Part shown: in pieces, positions 1 through 7,578 of the stretch
How the letters are laid out: each line of letters begins with the position of its first letter
Position numbering within the stretch: the first letter of the stretch is position 1
Assembly (NCBI GenBank): GCA_024196135.1
Contig: JAMQCK010001056.1
Location: forward strand, 2,019 to 12,551
Direction of reading: 5' to 3'
Source of the DNA: Pleurotus ostreatus/Saccharomyces cerevisiae fusant
Taxonomy: Eukaryota > Opisthokonta
Length of the DNA stretch: 10,533 bases
Made by a program: the position numbers and the translations under genes
Notes under the pieces: generated by a model
Databases searched by the model: none
Told to the model about the DNA's origin: nothing
The model's input: the letters and a program-made list of their open reading frames with translations, nothing else

Positions 1-49
1 TTACTTCCAGGTAGATGGCGTCAATATACGCATCGAACAGTTAGTATGT

Positions 50-2327
50 TCACAGCCCGAGCTCTGCGATGCTGTTAGCTACAAACTCGCACAACTAGTT
101 AAGGCAGGAACACACCTTCCAACAAGCGGTTCCTCTCGTCCTCGGAAATGTTCGCGGTCGCTCGCCGCGCGAGAAGCTTTTCAGTCCGGTACTTCTCGTA
201 GAGGACCTCCTTTGTGCGCGTCTTGAGTGGCTGTGATAGATTGTGGCATCAGTATTTCATCGCAAACCCATAATAAATTTACCCGCCTTCAAATGCGTAG
301 ACAACACCGCCGTGCGCATCATCGCAAAGTCACAGTGGCGCGGGTCCAGCACATCGATCACGCCCCACCGGTACTTGCGCACGAACACGCCCTTCAAATC
401 CGCCGGCGGCGCACTCTGGTAACGACTCAGCCTCGAGACACCCCCAGGCGATATAGGCGCGCTCTCCTGCCCCTCCTCCGGCGAGCCCGGGGGCGCACCA
501 TTGGTCGCCGCGCGCCCCTGCCTGCTCACGCTGTGCCTCCTCGGCACGCCCCTCCGACTCGCCTCGGGCGCGATCAGCGCAAACGGCATCGCGGCGGCCA
601 AATCCGCGTTCGCGACGACGCTGGCGGAGAAGCGCACGTTCGCGACGCTCTCGGGGTCCGCGGCGGGGCTCGGCTCGTCGTCGATGACGACGGAGCGCTC
701 GCGCCGGGAGCGCGAGCGGTGGCGGCTAGGGCGGAGCTTGATGATGCCGCGAGATTGGCGCTCGGTGTCTTTGATTGGGCTGGTGGCGGGGCTGGTAGGG
801 GTGCTGGCTTGCTTCACGGGACTGCCGGAGGGTGTGGCGGGGGAGGGTTGGCCGCTTGTGTCAGGGGTTTGCTCGGGCACGTCCTTGACCTCTTCACCGG
901 TGGGGGCGGTCGAGTCGCCGTTCGCAGGCTCAGCGTGCCCGATCTGTGCTTCCGCGTGGCCGTTGAGGCCTTCAGCATGTCCGTTGGTCTCTGCATGACC
1001 GTTCGTAGTCGGAACTTCTGCCTTCGGGGTTCCCTCTTCGGTCTCCTCGAACTGCGTCTTGCGCGCGCTCGATGGTGGCGTCGCCGTGGGCTCCGCATTC
1101 GGGCCAAACACGCCAAAGCCCAATCCCGCTGCCAATAGATCATGGCGCACGGCTTTCTTGACAGCGGCGAGGTTCTCGTCCGTGAGTGAGTCTGCACGCG
1201 CAACGACGGGCAGAACGTTGCAACGCGTAGATAGACGACGGATGACGCGAATCTCGGCGGGTGAGAGAGAAAGAGGGCCTTCGCTGCTGCCTTCGTCTTC
1301 GCTGTCGTCGCCAGCTTCGGAGGACGTGTCAGGTACGAGGTCGGGGGTTGTAGACGACCCCTCCTGAGGAATAGAGGACTCGGGGCGGGATTCCTTGGGC
1401 GCCGTCTTGCGCTCTGAGGGCTTGACAGACGAGGGGTCGATGAGGTAGATACAGCTAGCACAGAGATAAGCACCGACTCAGAAGGACTATCACGATCACT
1501 CACAGGTGAATATGTTGGTCCCCTTTGTTCTGACGCACGACCTTGGACTCCTCGCTCATCGTATCCGCATACTGCGCGTCGACGTACTTCATCACGCTGT
1601 TCACCTGGCGCTCCAGCTTGAGCTCGCGGCCGGCCGAGAAGTCGAGACCGGGGGTGTCGATGACGGAAAGTAGGACGCGGTCGAAGCGCGACTCGCATAT
1701 CTCGACGCATGCGGTCTCGATGGCATTCGTGGTGCGCGGTGGGCCACGAAGGAACCGGTCGAGCGCGGCGCGCTGGTCGTTCGTCGCCGCAGGAGACAGG
1801 TCCGCAGTCTCCAGCAGGAGGCGCAGAAGACTCGTCTTGCCGGTGCCTACGCCGCCAACGACCTAACGCGACACCGATCAGCGTTGCTACATAGATCGAC
1901 ATCACAAGCCACACACCATCAGGTTGAACGTCGGCGGCAGGCGCGCGCGCCGCTGCGTGTACCGGTGCGACGGCGTCTGGCTGTGCACGGACTTGCGCAG
2001 CTCGAGCTTGTTCGGCTTCTCCGCCATGTACAGCGACGAGATCTTGCCCGAGGCGTCCGCGCCCGCGTCGGACTGCGACTGCGAGTTCGAGCGGAAGGGC
2101 TTGTGGAAGGACACCGGCGGGTGCTCGCGGTTGTGCAGCGACGGGCGCACGCCGCCTGGGGACGGGGTCTGCATCCCCAGCTCCTGCTGCAGCACGCGCG
2201 CGTCGACGAGGTTCTCGGGCCATGGGATGCCCTGGCTGTTGAGCTCCGGGAGCGAGGGCGTCGCGCGGATGCCGGGCGGCGGCTCCGTGTCCTTCTTCGA
2301 CGGCTTGCGGCGGAAGGAGGAGAACAT
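50..2327 (-). CDS. Atypical long septin-type GTPase, five exons
   Basis: Septins are GTP-binding proteins that assemble into filaments at septa and the cell cortex. My model on the minus strand has exons 2327-1917, 1862-1504, 1454-287, 230-116 and 63-50, giving 688 aa. Introns are 49-56 nt. The G domain starts at FNLMVV, followed by a P-loop GGVGTGKTS (residues 140-148), G3 DTPG (206-209), the septin strand DQHIHLCIYLIDP, the G4 motif ARADSLT (342-348, normally AKAD), MPFALIAPE (546-554), and the septin signature RWGVIDVLDPRHCDF (619-633). It ends with HLK-PLK-TRTKEVLYEKYR. A basic stretch QRRAR precedes the P-loop. Typical septins are 350-500 aa; here about 150 disordered residues lie between G4 and the next strand, with a further insertion near 555-610 and an acidic one near 268-317. 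The start at 2327 has a purine at -3 and follows a pyrimidine-rich leader. The septin assignment is firm; the subgroup is not resolved, and the last two splice choices are less certain. Confidence 0.9.
64..115 (-). other. Possible last septin intron (52 nt)
   Basis: On the minus strand this stretch starts with GTGTGT, has the branch sequence CTAAC and ends with CGCAG, all typical of fungal introns. Removing it makes the protein end LLEELGL with a stop at 50-52. Leaving it in gives LLEGVFLP with a stop at 99-101. The splice signals are good, so I prefer the spliced end, but both are short and neither is confirmed. Confidence 0.5.
231..286 (-). other. Septin intron 4 candidate with GC donor (GC-AG)
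   Basis: The conserved septin region HLK-PLK-TRTKEVLYEKYR is recovered only if the exon ends at AAG (289-287) and restarts at CCA (230-228), both in phase 0. That places the donor at GCGGGT and the acceptor at ATCACAG. The nearby GT donor (GGTAAAT, starting at 283) is in phase 1; using it shifts the frame and ends the protein after about 16 unrelated residues. No phase-0 GT donor exists nearby that keeps the conserved THLK. A one-base sequence error is the main alternative. Confidence 0.55.
929..1003 (-). repeat. NGHAE pentapeptide repeats inside the septin insertion
   Basis: Residues 408-432 of the septin contain three NGHAE units and one IGHAE unit, separated by two or three residues. They sit inside the disordered insertion after the G4 motif. 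The DNA repeats are imperfect, which suggests older slippage expansion rather than a recent duplication. No function is known to me for this motif. Confidence 0.85.
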
Positions 2328-2420
2328 TGTGGTGGTCCTGGACTCTCACTGGGTGCTGGCGACGGTGGGGGGAGGGGGTAAGGAGCGGAAAGCTGGGCGA
2401 GACTGCTCCAGCAGCCTGAT
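2328..2420 (-). promoter_or_regulatory. Septin 5' leader, pyrimidine-rich
   Basis: Just upstream of the septin start, the minus strand reads as a C/T-rich tract (around 2358-2390, with runs of C) followed by an AC-rich leader ending CACCACAATG. Pyrimidine tracts near the transcription start are common in TATA-less fungal promoters. I see no TATA box and no upstream ATG in this leader. The start site is inferred. Confidence 0.35.
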
Positions 2421-3665
2421 GCGTGAAAGGCGCAAAGTTGGATCCAACAATGGACAGGCTATGTGACTGAGAAAGAAAGTGGCGGCAAAAGGGGAAGGGC
2501 TTTGTTGTGGTGATCGCGCACTTGGCGAATTCACCAACCAGGGCCGCCGTGTGAGAACCGGCTCGCGTGCATTTGAAATCGGTGTGAGCCTCGATGCTGA
2601 TCTTGATGTTCGACTTTGAGGAGCTCATGTCGAGGATGCGTTGAAGTCTTTCAAAAGTAAAGGCAGCGATTCCGTAGTGACTGCGCTCAACTGGGTCGAA
2701 GTAAGGTGGACTCACTGGATTTCGCGAAGTACTAGTGCTTGACGGGTCTAGAAGCAACGAAAATGCAGCTCGTTTGCACTGGGCTGACGCTGTGACTAGC
2801 GCTCGAGACAGATTGCTCACAGCAAAGTTCACCCTCTTCAGAGCCTGTAGAACGCAACGATGAAGGCGAGCTGTCAATAATGTGACGCGCAAACGTCTAG
2901 AAAGCCAGCGAAAATACCGCTAGAGAATGAATAATCAGCACCCCGGCGAACGCTCCGAGCTTTGCTGGAAGATGGAAGTCGAGAGAGGTCAGCATGGAAG
3001 GTCGTCACAAAGTCATGACACAAGACGCGTCTGTCAGAGTCCGACCCGAATTACTTGCGCCACCCAAGGACGCATGGCACGCTAAATTGCTGCGGCAAAC
3101 CAGGATATTTCCGAGTGGCTGGAGGATTGCGGGGGAGAATGGAAAGCTAACAGGAGAGTTGTGTTTGGATGGATGGCCCAGCAAACATCGGTTCTCTAGC
3201 GGACTGTGCGTCGCAGGTGGCAGGTCAAGTGGCATTAATCATTAAATCAGACTGCGGCGTAGAGACGCAGTTCAATCTTCCATACAGCATGTACTGTCAT
3301 TTCTAGCATGTTGCGTACTGAGTAGAGGTCAAGGACGCTTTTACCGGGCTTTTTGTGGCCGAGTCTAGTTGAATAGAAGTTGAACATGTCACGTGCGGCG
3401 CTTCGGAGATGTCCGATTCCGAGGCTTTGCGCCGCTCCGATACAAATTCGAGGAAAGCGGAGTGGCCAAGGAGTGCCGAGGGAAATGTAAAGGCCACTGA
3501 AAGACCATCTCGAAGTCTCCAAAGACGTGCTGAAGGGGATCAGATCGTGCGCTGGTCGAGTCTGGACGGCTGGGACGGCCTCGGAGAAGAGAAAAGAAGA
3601 GATGGAAATTGTCCGAGGCTTGCTTCGATTGTGTGTCGACGAGGCCAGGACCGAGGACGTTCGGA
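2421..3665. other. Spacer upstream of the septin; no supported gene
   Basis: Open frames exist on both strands here (for example 2994-3245 on plus and 3247-3744 on minus). They lack a good start, recognisable domain or paired splice signals, and their composition is not coding-like. The stretch probably holds the distal septin promoter. I see no repeat, tRNA or promoter element that I can defend. Confidence 0.4.
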
Positions 3666-3830
3666 TGTCGGAAATCGGCCGGATTCGTGACCACTCGTGG
3701 CGGGCGGTGACGCGGTGATCACTGCTGGCGTGGTCAGTGGCCAACCGAAATCACCAACGATCACTGGTTATCACTCGCGGCGTTATCCGTGGTCACTGGA
3801 CATCACTGCTGGTCACTATACCGCCCGGTT
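3666..3830 (+). repeat. Left end of a palindrome-rich repeat segment
   Basis: The segment opens with TGTCGGAAATCGGCCGGATT (3666-3685), which recurs in inverse orientation at 7051-7070 with 18 of 20 bases identical. It is followed by GTGATCAC at 3715-3722 and many ATCACTG or GGTCACT copies up to 3826. A unique 20-bp end followed by clustered short motifs resembles the terminal and subterminal repeats of a DNA transposon. No target-site duplication could be identified. Confidence 0.5.
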
Positions 3831-3938
3831 GGCCAACTAACGACGGACAAGCATATATAACCTTGAAAAACAGTGTAGTCCCTCATTACGAGATGTAAAG
3901 ACCACAAACAGGCTATGAAGTAGTCGTGCAGCGCGTAT

Positions 3939-4438
3939 CCTAGCGCTCACCTACACGGAATGCGGGCTTGGTAGCTGGGGAGTTCTTTGTGGCGCTCTTG
4001 GTGGCAAGCACGGCGTCTCCCGAATGACGTATATACTGCGTCAGCGCCAGCCAGACCAGCTCGTCCCACACCTTCATCGTCTTCTGCGATCCGGCGTTCT
4101 CTTCGTGCGCCGCTTGAGTTACATGAGGTAGATGTGTTGCAGGTGAGTGGATGCACTGGGCTCCTGCCTGCGACGAGCTGTTGCTGACACTCTTACAGTT
4201 CGACGGTGCGGTAGTAGGTGATACCTTGTCGATGTCGATGATTTGCCATGAGTTGGTGCGTTCGCCCTTGATTGGACTATTGTTACGATCATTGACCTCC
4301 TACTTTGCAGCAATTGGTTCCTCGTCGATGGTCTCGAGATGCTCCGGATGGCCCGTCACGTACGCCACTTTCATCTTTTCTTCGAAGCGCTGCTGACATT
4401 CTCACTTAGACGGCAAATGTGTCGGCAAGGCAATATGA
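3939..4438. other. Gene-like block with conflicting signals on both strands
   Basis: Plus strand: three successive intron-like stretches fit fungal rules closely. They are 4143-4198 (GTGAGT, CTGAC, TTACAG), 4256-4310 (GTGCGT, TTGAC, TTGCAG) and 4360-4409 (GTACGC, CTGAC, CTTAG), at 56, 55 and 50 nt. Splicing them leaves one open frame through HEVDVLQ, FDGAVVGDTLSMSM and DGPSHGKCVGKAI to a stop at 4436-4438. Minus strand: the same DNA holds coding-looking runs, such as KMKVAYVTGHPEHLETIDEE (within 4303-4392) and KVWDELVWLALTQYIRHSGD, the latter in a 45-codon frame at 4077-3940. I recognise no protein family on either strand. It could be a small spliced gene, a spliced noncoding RNA, or a decayed gene carried inside the repeat segment. 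Confidence 0.35.
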
Positions 4439-4611
4439 TGTGTGAGGGGGATAGATTGCTGAGTAGGACTGTTTGTATTCATGGCTTCCTTTGTGCGTGT
4501 AGCGTATCATTTCAGTGCAATATCAACTTTCTTTGCCATACACGGGATAGACGTATGGTGAGCATCGGGAGGAGGGTCCCGATCTAATTTTTTTGGAGGG
4601 CGGGGCGAGCT

Positions 4612-4687
4612 AGTGACGACCAGTGAGCCCGAGTGATCACTCGCCTTCACTGGATTCACCAGTGATCACAGTGATCAGCGTGATCAC
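4612..4687. repeat. Cluster of GTGATCAC palindromes
   Basis: GTGATCAC occurs at 4633-4640, 4662-4669 and 4680-4687, with partial copies between them. The stretch begins with AGTGACGACCAGTGA (4612-4626), which matches the inverse of 7026-7040 at 13 of 15 bases. This and the CAAGACACGC copy 34 nt further in mirror the arrangement at the right end (6968-7040). It may be the left end of a second, inner element. Confidence 0.45.
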
Positions 4688-4720
4688 TAGGGGTCCCGTC
4701 CAAGTAGCGCTTCTTTTTTA

Positions 4721-4784
4721 CAAGACACGCAACCTTGGCGCGGGCCGCTTACCTCAGCGTGTCTTCGGCTCCGTCAAGACACGC
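4721..4784. repeat. CAAGACACGC repeat cluster, left
   Basis: Exact CAAGACACGC copies lie at 4721-4730 and 4775-4784, with a 9/10 inverse copy (GCGTGTCTTC) at 4757-4766. The last two form a hairpin with a 9-bp stem and a 10-nt loop. The same 10-mer recurs at 6559-6977, and nowhere else in the window, so it marks the interior of this segment. Confidence 0.6.
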
Positions 4785-5608
4785 ACGTGATCCGGCTGAT
4801 CGGGGCGCGCGGCCGGTGATTCCGGCGCCACGCGCGCCTTATCCGATCCCGCGTCTGCCTCCGCGCCTGCCCCCGCCGCCGCCACCTCCCCTCGCCCGCG
4901 TCGTCGTCGCGTACCCTGTCCACTTCCCCTGACTCTCAGAGAATTCCAATCGCATAGATAGCGTAGTTGTGTGGCCGCCGATGTAGTTTCAAGCGGTCTG
5001 TTGTACCCATTACAGGTCAATAAATCAGTTGTTACTGCTCCGGTGCGAAATAGGCGTACCTATGTTTCTCATCGAAGGGGGAGATGCAATGATGTCGAGA
5101 GACATTATGCTCGCGTCCTTTGTCGTGAGATTGTGTGCAGAGGCAGGTCTTGAAGAGGAACAGCCATTTATTCTAAGTCTAAGTACATTCAAGTATTAGT
5201 ACCCCGTGTAGTATGACAGGTCACTGTCCATGCACGGCCGCGCGGAATCTCTGCAGCGGGCTGGCGGCGTGATAGCCCGCTTCTGTCGCGCACAGTCTCC
5301 TGCCCCTCGGCCGCTTCATTGCGCCTGGAAATCAAGAGACGACGCTTCGCGCGTACCTCCCACATCTCGCCCTTCGCCCTCATGTCGGTTTCCATCCATT
5401 TACCTTTGTACTCGACGCGCAAATGCGTTCCGTCGCTGTGTAGTAAGTATGGGAGGTATTCTGAATATAATGCAGCACAGAGAGCACGAATACGTACCTA
5501 CAGAGCGCCGTATGGGCCGGTCAAGATTGGGGGCAAGCGAAGCGATGCAACCTACAATTCTCCGCTTAATTGGAGACTTCGCGCACAAGCGCTCTTCCTG
5601 CGTGAGCC
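4785..5608. other. GC-rich then mixed spacer; no supported gene
   Basis: Positions 4790-4930 are very GC-rich and include CGGCCGGTGATTCCGGCGC (4810-4828), similar to the inverse of 6915-6932. At 5300-5435 the minus strand reads like coding sequence (for example DGTHLRVEYKGKWMETDMRA) and is preceded by an intron-like stretch at 5436-5497 (GTACGT to ACACAG). I cannot extend this into a complete gene. Confidence 0.3.
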
Positions 5609-6420
5609 TCATTCGGGAGCCGTGTAGTACTGGTGCCATTCCTTGACCTTGCGCTTTTTCCAAACAATCTGGGCGAGTTGTCAGTCAAAATCTCGGGATG
5701 TAAGAATGAAACGGGTCAACTCATCTAGTTCATTTGCGCTCAACGCAATGATCCATCGTTTTTTCGCTAACGCGCGGTGTCGCGATCCATTGAGGACCGT
5801 ACTAGCACTGCTGTATGTCGTTGTGAAGGCTAACAGGAAGGAGGGGGATGCCTGAGACGAAGGAGAGCGAGGGATTTCGAGAGTGGATATACTTTGAATA
5901 TTTGGCACTTACTATGCCGTCGCGTCATATTGCCTCGATCTTGAAGTGAATTCGAGCCTTCCAGCCATTACGTTGGCGATAAGCTCCGCTGTATTGACTA
6001 ACGTTCCATCGGAAGGGTGGGCCAATGCGACAGAGGCGGAGGCGAGAGGCGATGTGAGCCTCATGAGGGAAGGGGTAGTTCAGCGGGGTCGTGCCAGGGT
6101 ACAGTCAATGCGAAGGCGGGCATAACCTCTGGAAGTCTATCAGCTCATATCAATTGTGCTCAAGGGAGAGGGTGAGCAGAATGTACCTACCTTCGAGCGT
6201 GAACGCGTGTTACCGCCACTCGCATGTTCAGGGCATATAGTGTATATATTCGGAGTGGATCCCCGCTTGTCGCTCAGCCGGGCGCGCAGGCCACTGCGCA
6301 ACAGCATGTTCAGCTCTGTAGTAGTCAATAAGTGAATGTGAGCGCCTCGTTGAGGGGCAAGAGCCTTGACAAAGCGGTCGTCAGTGAAGGGAGTCGGTAG
6401 CACCAGGGAGCCGCGAGCAA
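5609..6420 (-). pseudogene. Exon-like fragments, possibly a decayed gene
   Basis: Several minus-strand pieces look coding and border good splice signals, but they do not join into one frame. Block 5668-5609 reads IVWKKRKVKEWHQYYTAPE then a stop, after CTGAC and CCCAG. Block 5851-5681 (ends ELDELTRFILTSRDFD) follows an intron-like 5852-5912 (GTAAGT to TCTCAG). Block 6064-5913 starts MRLTSPLASA. An upstream block ends at AAG followed by GTAGGT near 6190. Joining across 5912/5852 creates an immediate stop. I recognise no family. Decay inside a mobile-element-like segment is my best reading; chance open frames remain possible. Confidence 0.25.
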
Positions 6421-6557
6421 CGCACCTGCCTGCGCTGGCTTGCGCCGGTTCAGCGCCGGCCTATCAGCGTCATGCACAGAGCCCCCCTGGCTCACTTCGC
6501 AAGCTAGGCGGATTGCCCATCGAGGCCCGAGCGTGAACCGGGCGAATATTAATAGCC

Positions 6558-6679
6558 TGCGTGTCTTGCGAGGGCCTGCAACTTATTTCTTCACAAGACA
6601 CGCATCCCCTAGACCGCCCTCCCAGGATTTGCGTGTCTTGTGGGGTACTAAGCATCTGATCCTTTCACAAGACACGCAA
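6558..6679. repeat. CAAGACACGC repeat cluster, right, with two hairpins
   Basis: Four exact copies of the 10-mer lie here in alternating orientation: 6559-6568 (inverse), 6594-6603, 6631-6640 (inverse) and 6668-6677. The first pair makes an 11-bp inverted repeat. The second pair extends to a perfect 14-bp inverted repeat, TTGCGTGTCTTGTG at 6629-6642 against 6666-6679, with a 23-nt loop. Such alternating short motifs are typical of protein-binding subterminal repeats in DNA transposons; that role is inferred. Confidence 0.65.
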
Positions 6680-6914
6680 CTCGCCCGCGGAAGTCGGCGG
6701 GGTGAGCTAGATGGCCTCGCGGCGTTCTCTGTTCGGATGCGCGCGTACCATGGCGTTTGGACCTTGACAATGTCAGTGCGGGCGTTAGATATGAGCAGCG
6801 TTGGATAGCTGCAGATCGTGCGATTCCAGCGATATATAACATGTGAGGATAGGCTACGGTAGGGCGGGCACGGTGAGGGGAGGAGGACGGGGCGCGCGAC
6901 CTTGATCTGGTTCC

Positions 6915-7070
6915 GCGCCGGGTCGCCGGCCGTCACGTTATGTCGCCCGCGTTCGGCTCTTACCGGTGCGTGTCTTGGGTCGATCTAAGTGTTGCTTATC
7001 ACTCGCTCAGATCGTGATTCGGTGATCACCGGTGGTCACTCGTGCGCACCAATCCGCCCGTTTTCCGACA
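6915..7070 (-). repeat. Right end of the palindrome-rich repeat segment
   Basis: Reading inward from 7070 on the minus strand there is the 20-bp end (7070-7051), AGTGACCACCGGTGA (7040-7026), GTGATCAC (7029-7022), CAAGACACGC (6977-6968) and a GC-rich box (6932-6915). Each has a counterpart in opposite orientation on the left side (3666-3722 or 4612-4828). The mirrored order supports one or two elements with inverted ends. Confidence 0.5.
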
Positions 7071-7211
7071 GAGGGGTCATAGCGCTGACGAAAGGCCATT
7101 GAGTTTGCTGTCTTTGGCCTTCATATCTATCTCGGCGTTATCATCCCCGCATCGCGTGGCGGCATCGAAACCGCGTCATCCATCGATCCGCCCGCCTGAC
7201 GCGCCTCCCGT

Positions 7212-7263
7212 CCAATCCCGTGCCGCGCGGGAGCCTGGGCCCTCCGCCGCGCCGCGTATAAAA
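7212..7263 (+). promoter_or_regulatory. Core promoter of the microprotein gene (CCAAT and TATAAAA)
   Basis: CCAAT is at 7212-7216 and a consensus TATAAAA at 7257-7263, in an otherwise GC-rich stretch. A start site about 30 nt downstream would fall near the C/T-rich run at 7288-7303. The positions fit the downstream 5'UTR intron and ATG. A strong TATA box in fungi often marks inducible or highly expressed genes; whether this one is so is inference. Confidence 0.6.
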
Positions 7264-7318
7264 CCACGACGCCGCCCCGTCGCCACCCATCTCCTCCTCC
7301 CCCATCGCGTCAGAAGAG

Positions 7319-7366
7319 GTGCGTAAAGCCTGAAGTCGTTGAGATCGTTCCTGACATCGCCTGCAG
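7319..7366 (+). other. 5'UTR intron of the microprotein gene
   Basis: This 48-nt stretch starts GTGCGT, contains CTGAC at 7351-7355 and ends CTGCAG, matching the fungal intron pattern. It lies between the TATA box and the ATG. No coding frame is disturbed, so only transcript data would prove it. Confidence 0.6.
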
Positions 7367-7404
7367 CCATCTCCGCTCCTCTCACCCACTCACCACCAAC
7401 CACC

Positions 7405-7554
7405 ATGTGCTGCACAGCCCACACTCAGCCCTCCTCCACCCCCGCCTCCGCCAAGGCCACCTCCGGCGATGCGGCACCCACGAACGCGAGCGCGCCCCAG
7501 TGCTGCCATTGCGGCTGGCGCGGCGCGCACGCTCCGGACTGCCCGTTCAAGTAG
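7405..7554 (+). CDS. 49-aa Cys-rich microprotein with CX2CX5HX3C motif
   Basis: The protein starts MCCTAH, has a Ser/Thr/Ala/Pro-rich linker (residues 8-32), and ends CCHCGWRGAHAPDCPFK (33-49). Cys33 or Cys34, Cys36, His42 and Cys46 could bind one zinc ion: C34 aside, the pattern is CX2CX5HX3C, close to but not the same as the retroviral-type CCHC knuckle (CX2CX4HX4C). The N-terminal Cys pair could add ligands, as in metallothioneins. There is no signal peptide or membrane segment, so a cytosolic or nuclear place is likely. The ATG is in a good context (CACCATG) and is preceded by a CCAAT box, TATAAAA and a 5'UTR intron, which is strong evidence for a real gene despite its size. I do not recognise a named family; metal binding is inference. 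Confidence 0.65.
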   Translation: MCCTAHTQPSSTPASAKATSGDAAPTNASAPQCCHCGWRGAHAPDCPFK

Positions 7555-7578
7555 ACGGCGCGCGAGCCTGGTCCGCGC

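Noticed and set aside
227..1138. A 303-codon plus-strand open frame
   Set aside because: It is antisense to septin exon 3; the composition (Arg, Ala, Gly) is what GC-rich coding DNA gives on its opposite strand.
814..2892. A 692-codon minus-strand open frame
   Set aside because: It runs in the wrong frame across septin exons and introns, and its translation is rich in Arg, Ser and Pro. The septin frames carry the conserved motifs, so this is a shadow.
2994..3245. An 83-codon plus-strand open frame with ATG
   Set aside because: There are no promoter or splice signals, no recognisable motif, and a similar-length frame exists on the opposite strand.
3247..3744. A 165-codon minus-strand open frame upstream of the septin
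   Set aside because: It has no ATG at its opening, no motif I recognise, and it runs into the repeat end at 3666-3744.
3666..7070. CRISPR array or prokaryotic regulatory repeats
   Set aside because: The repeats are short, in both orientations and irregularly spaced, and the surrounding genes are spliced and eukaryotic.
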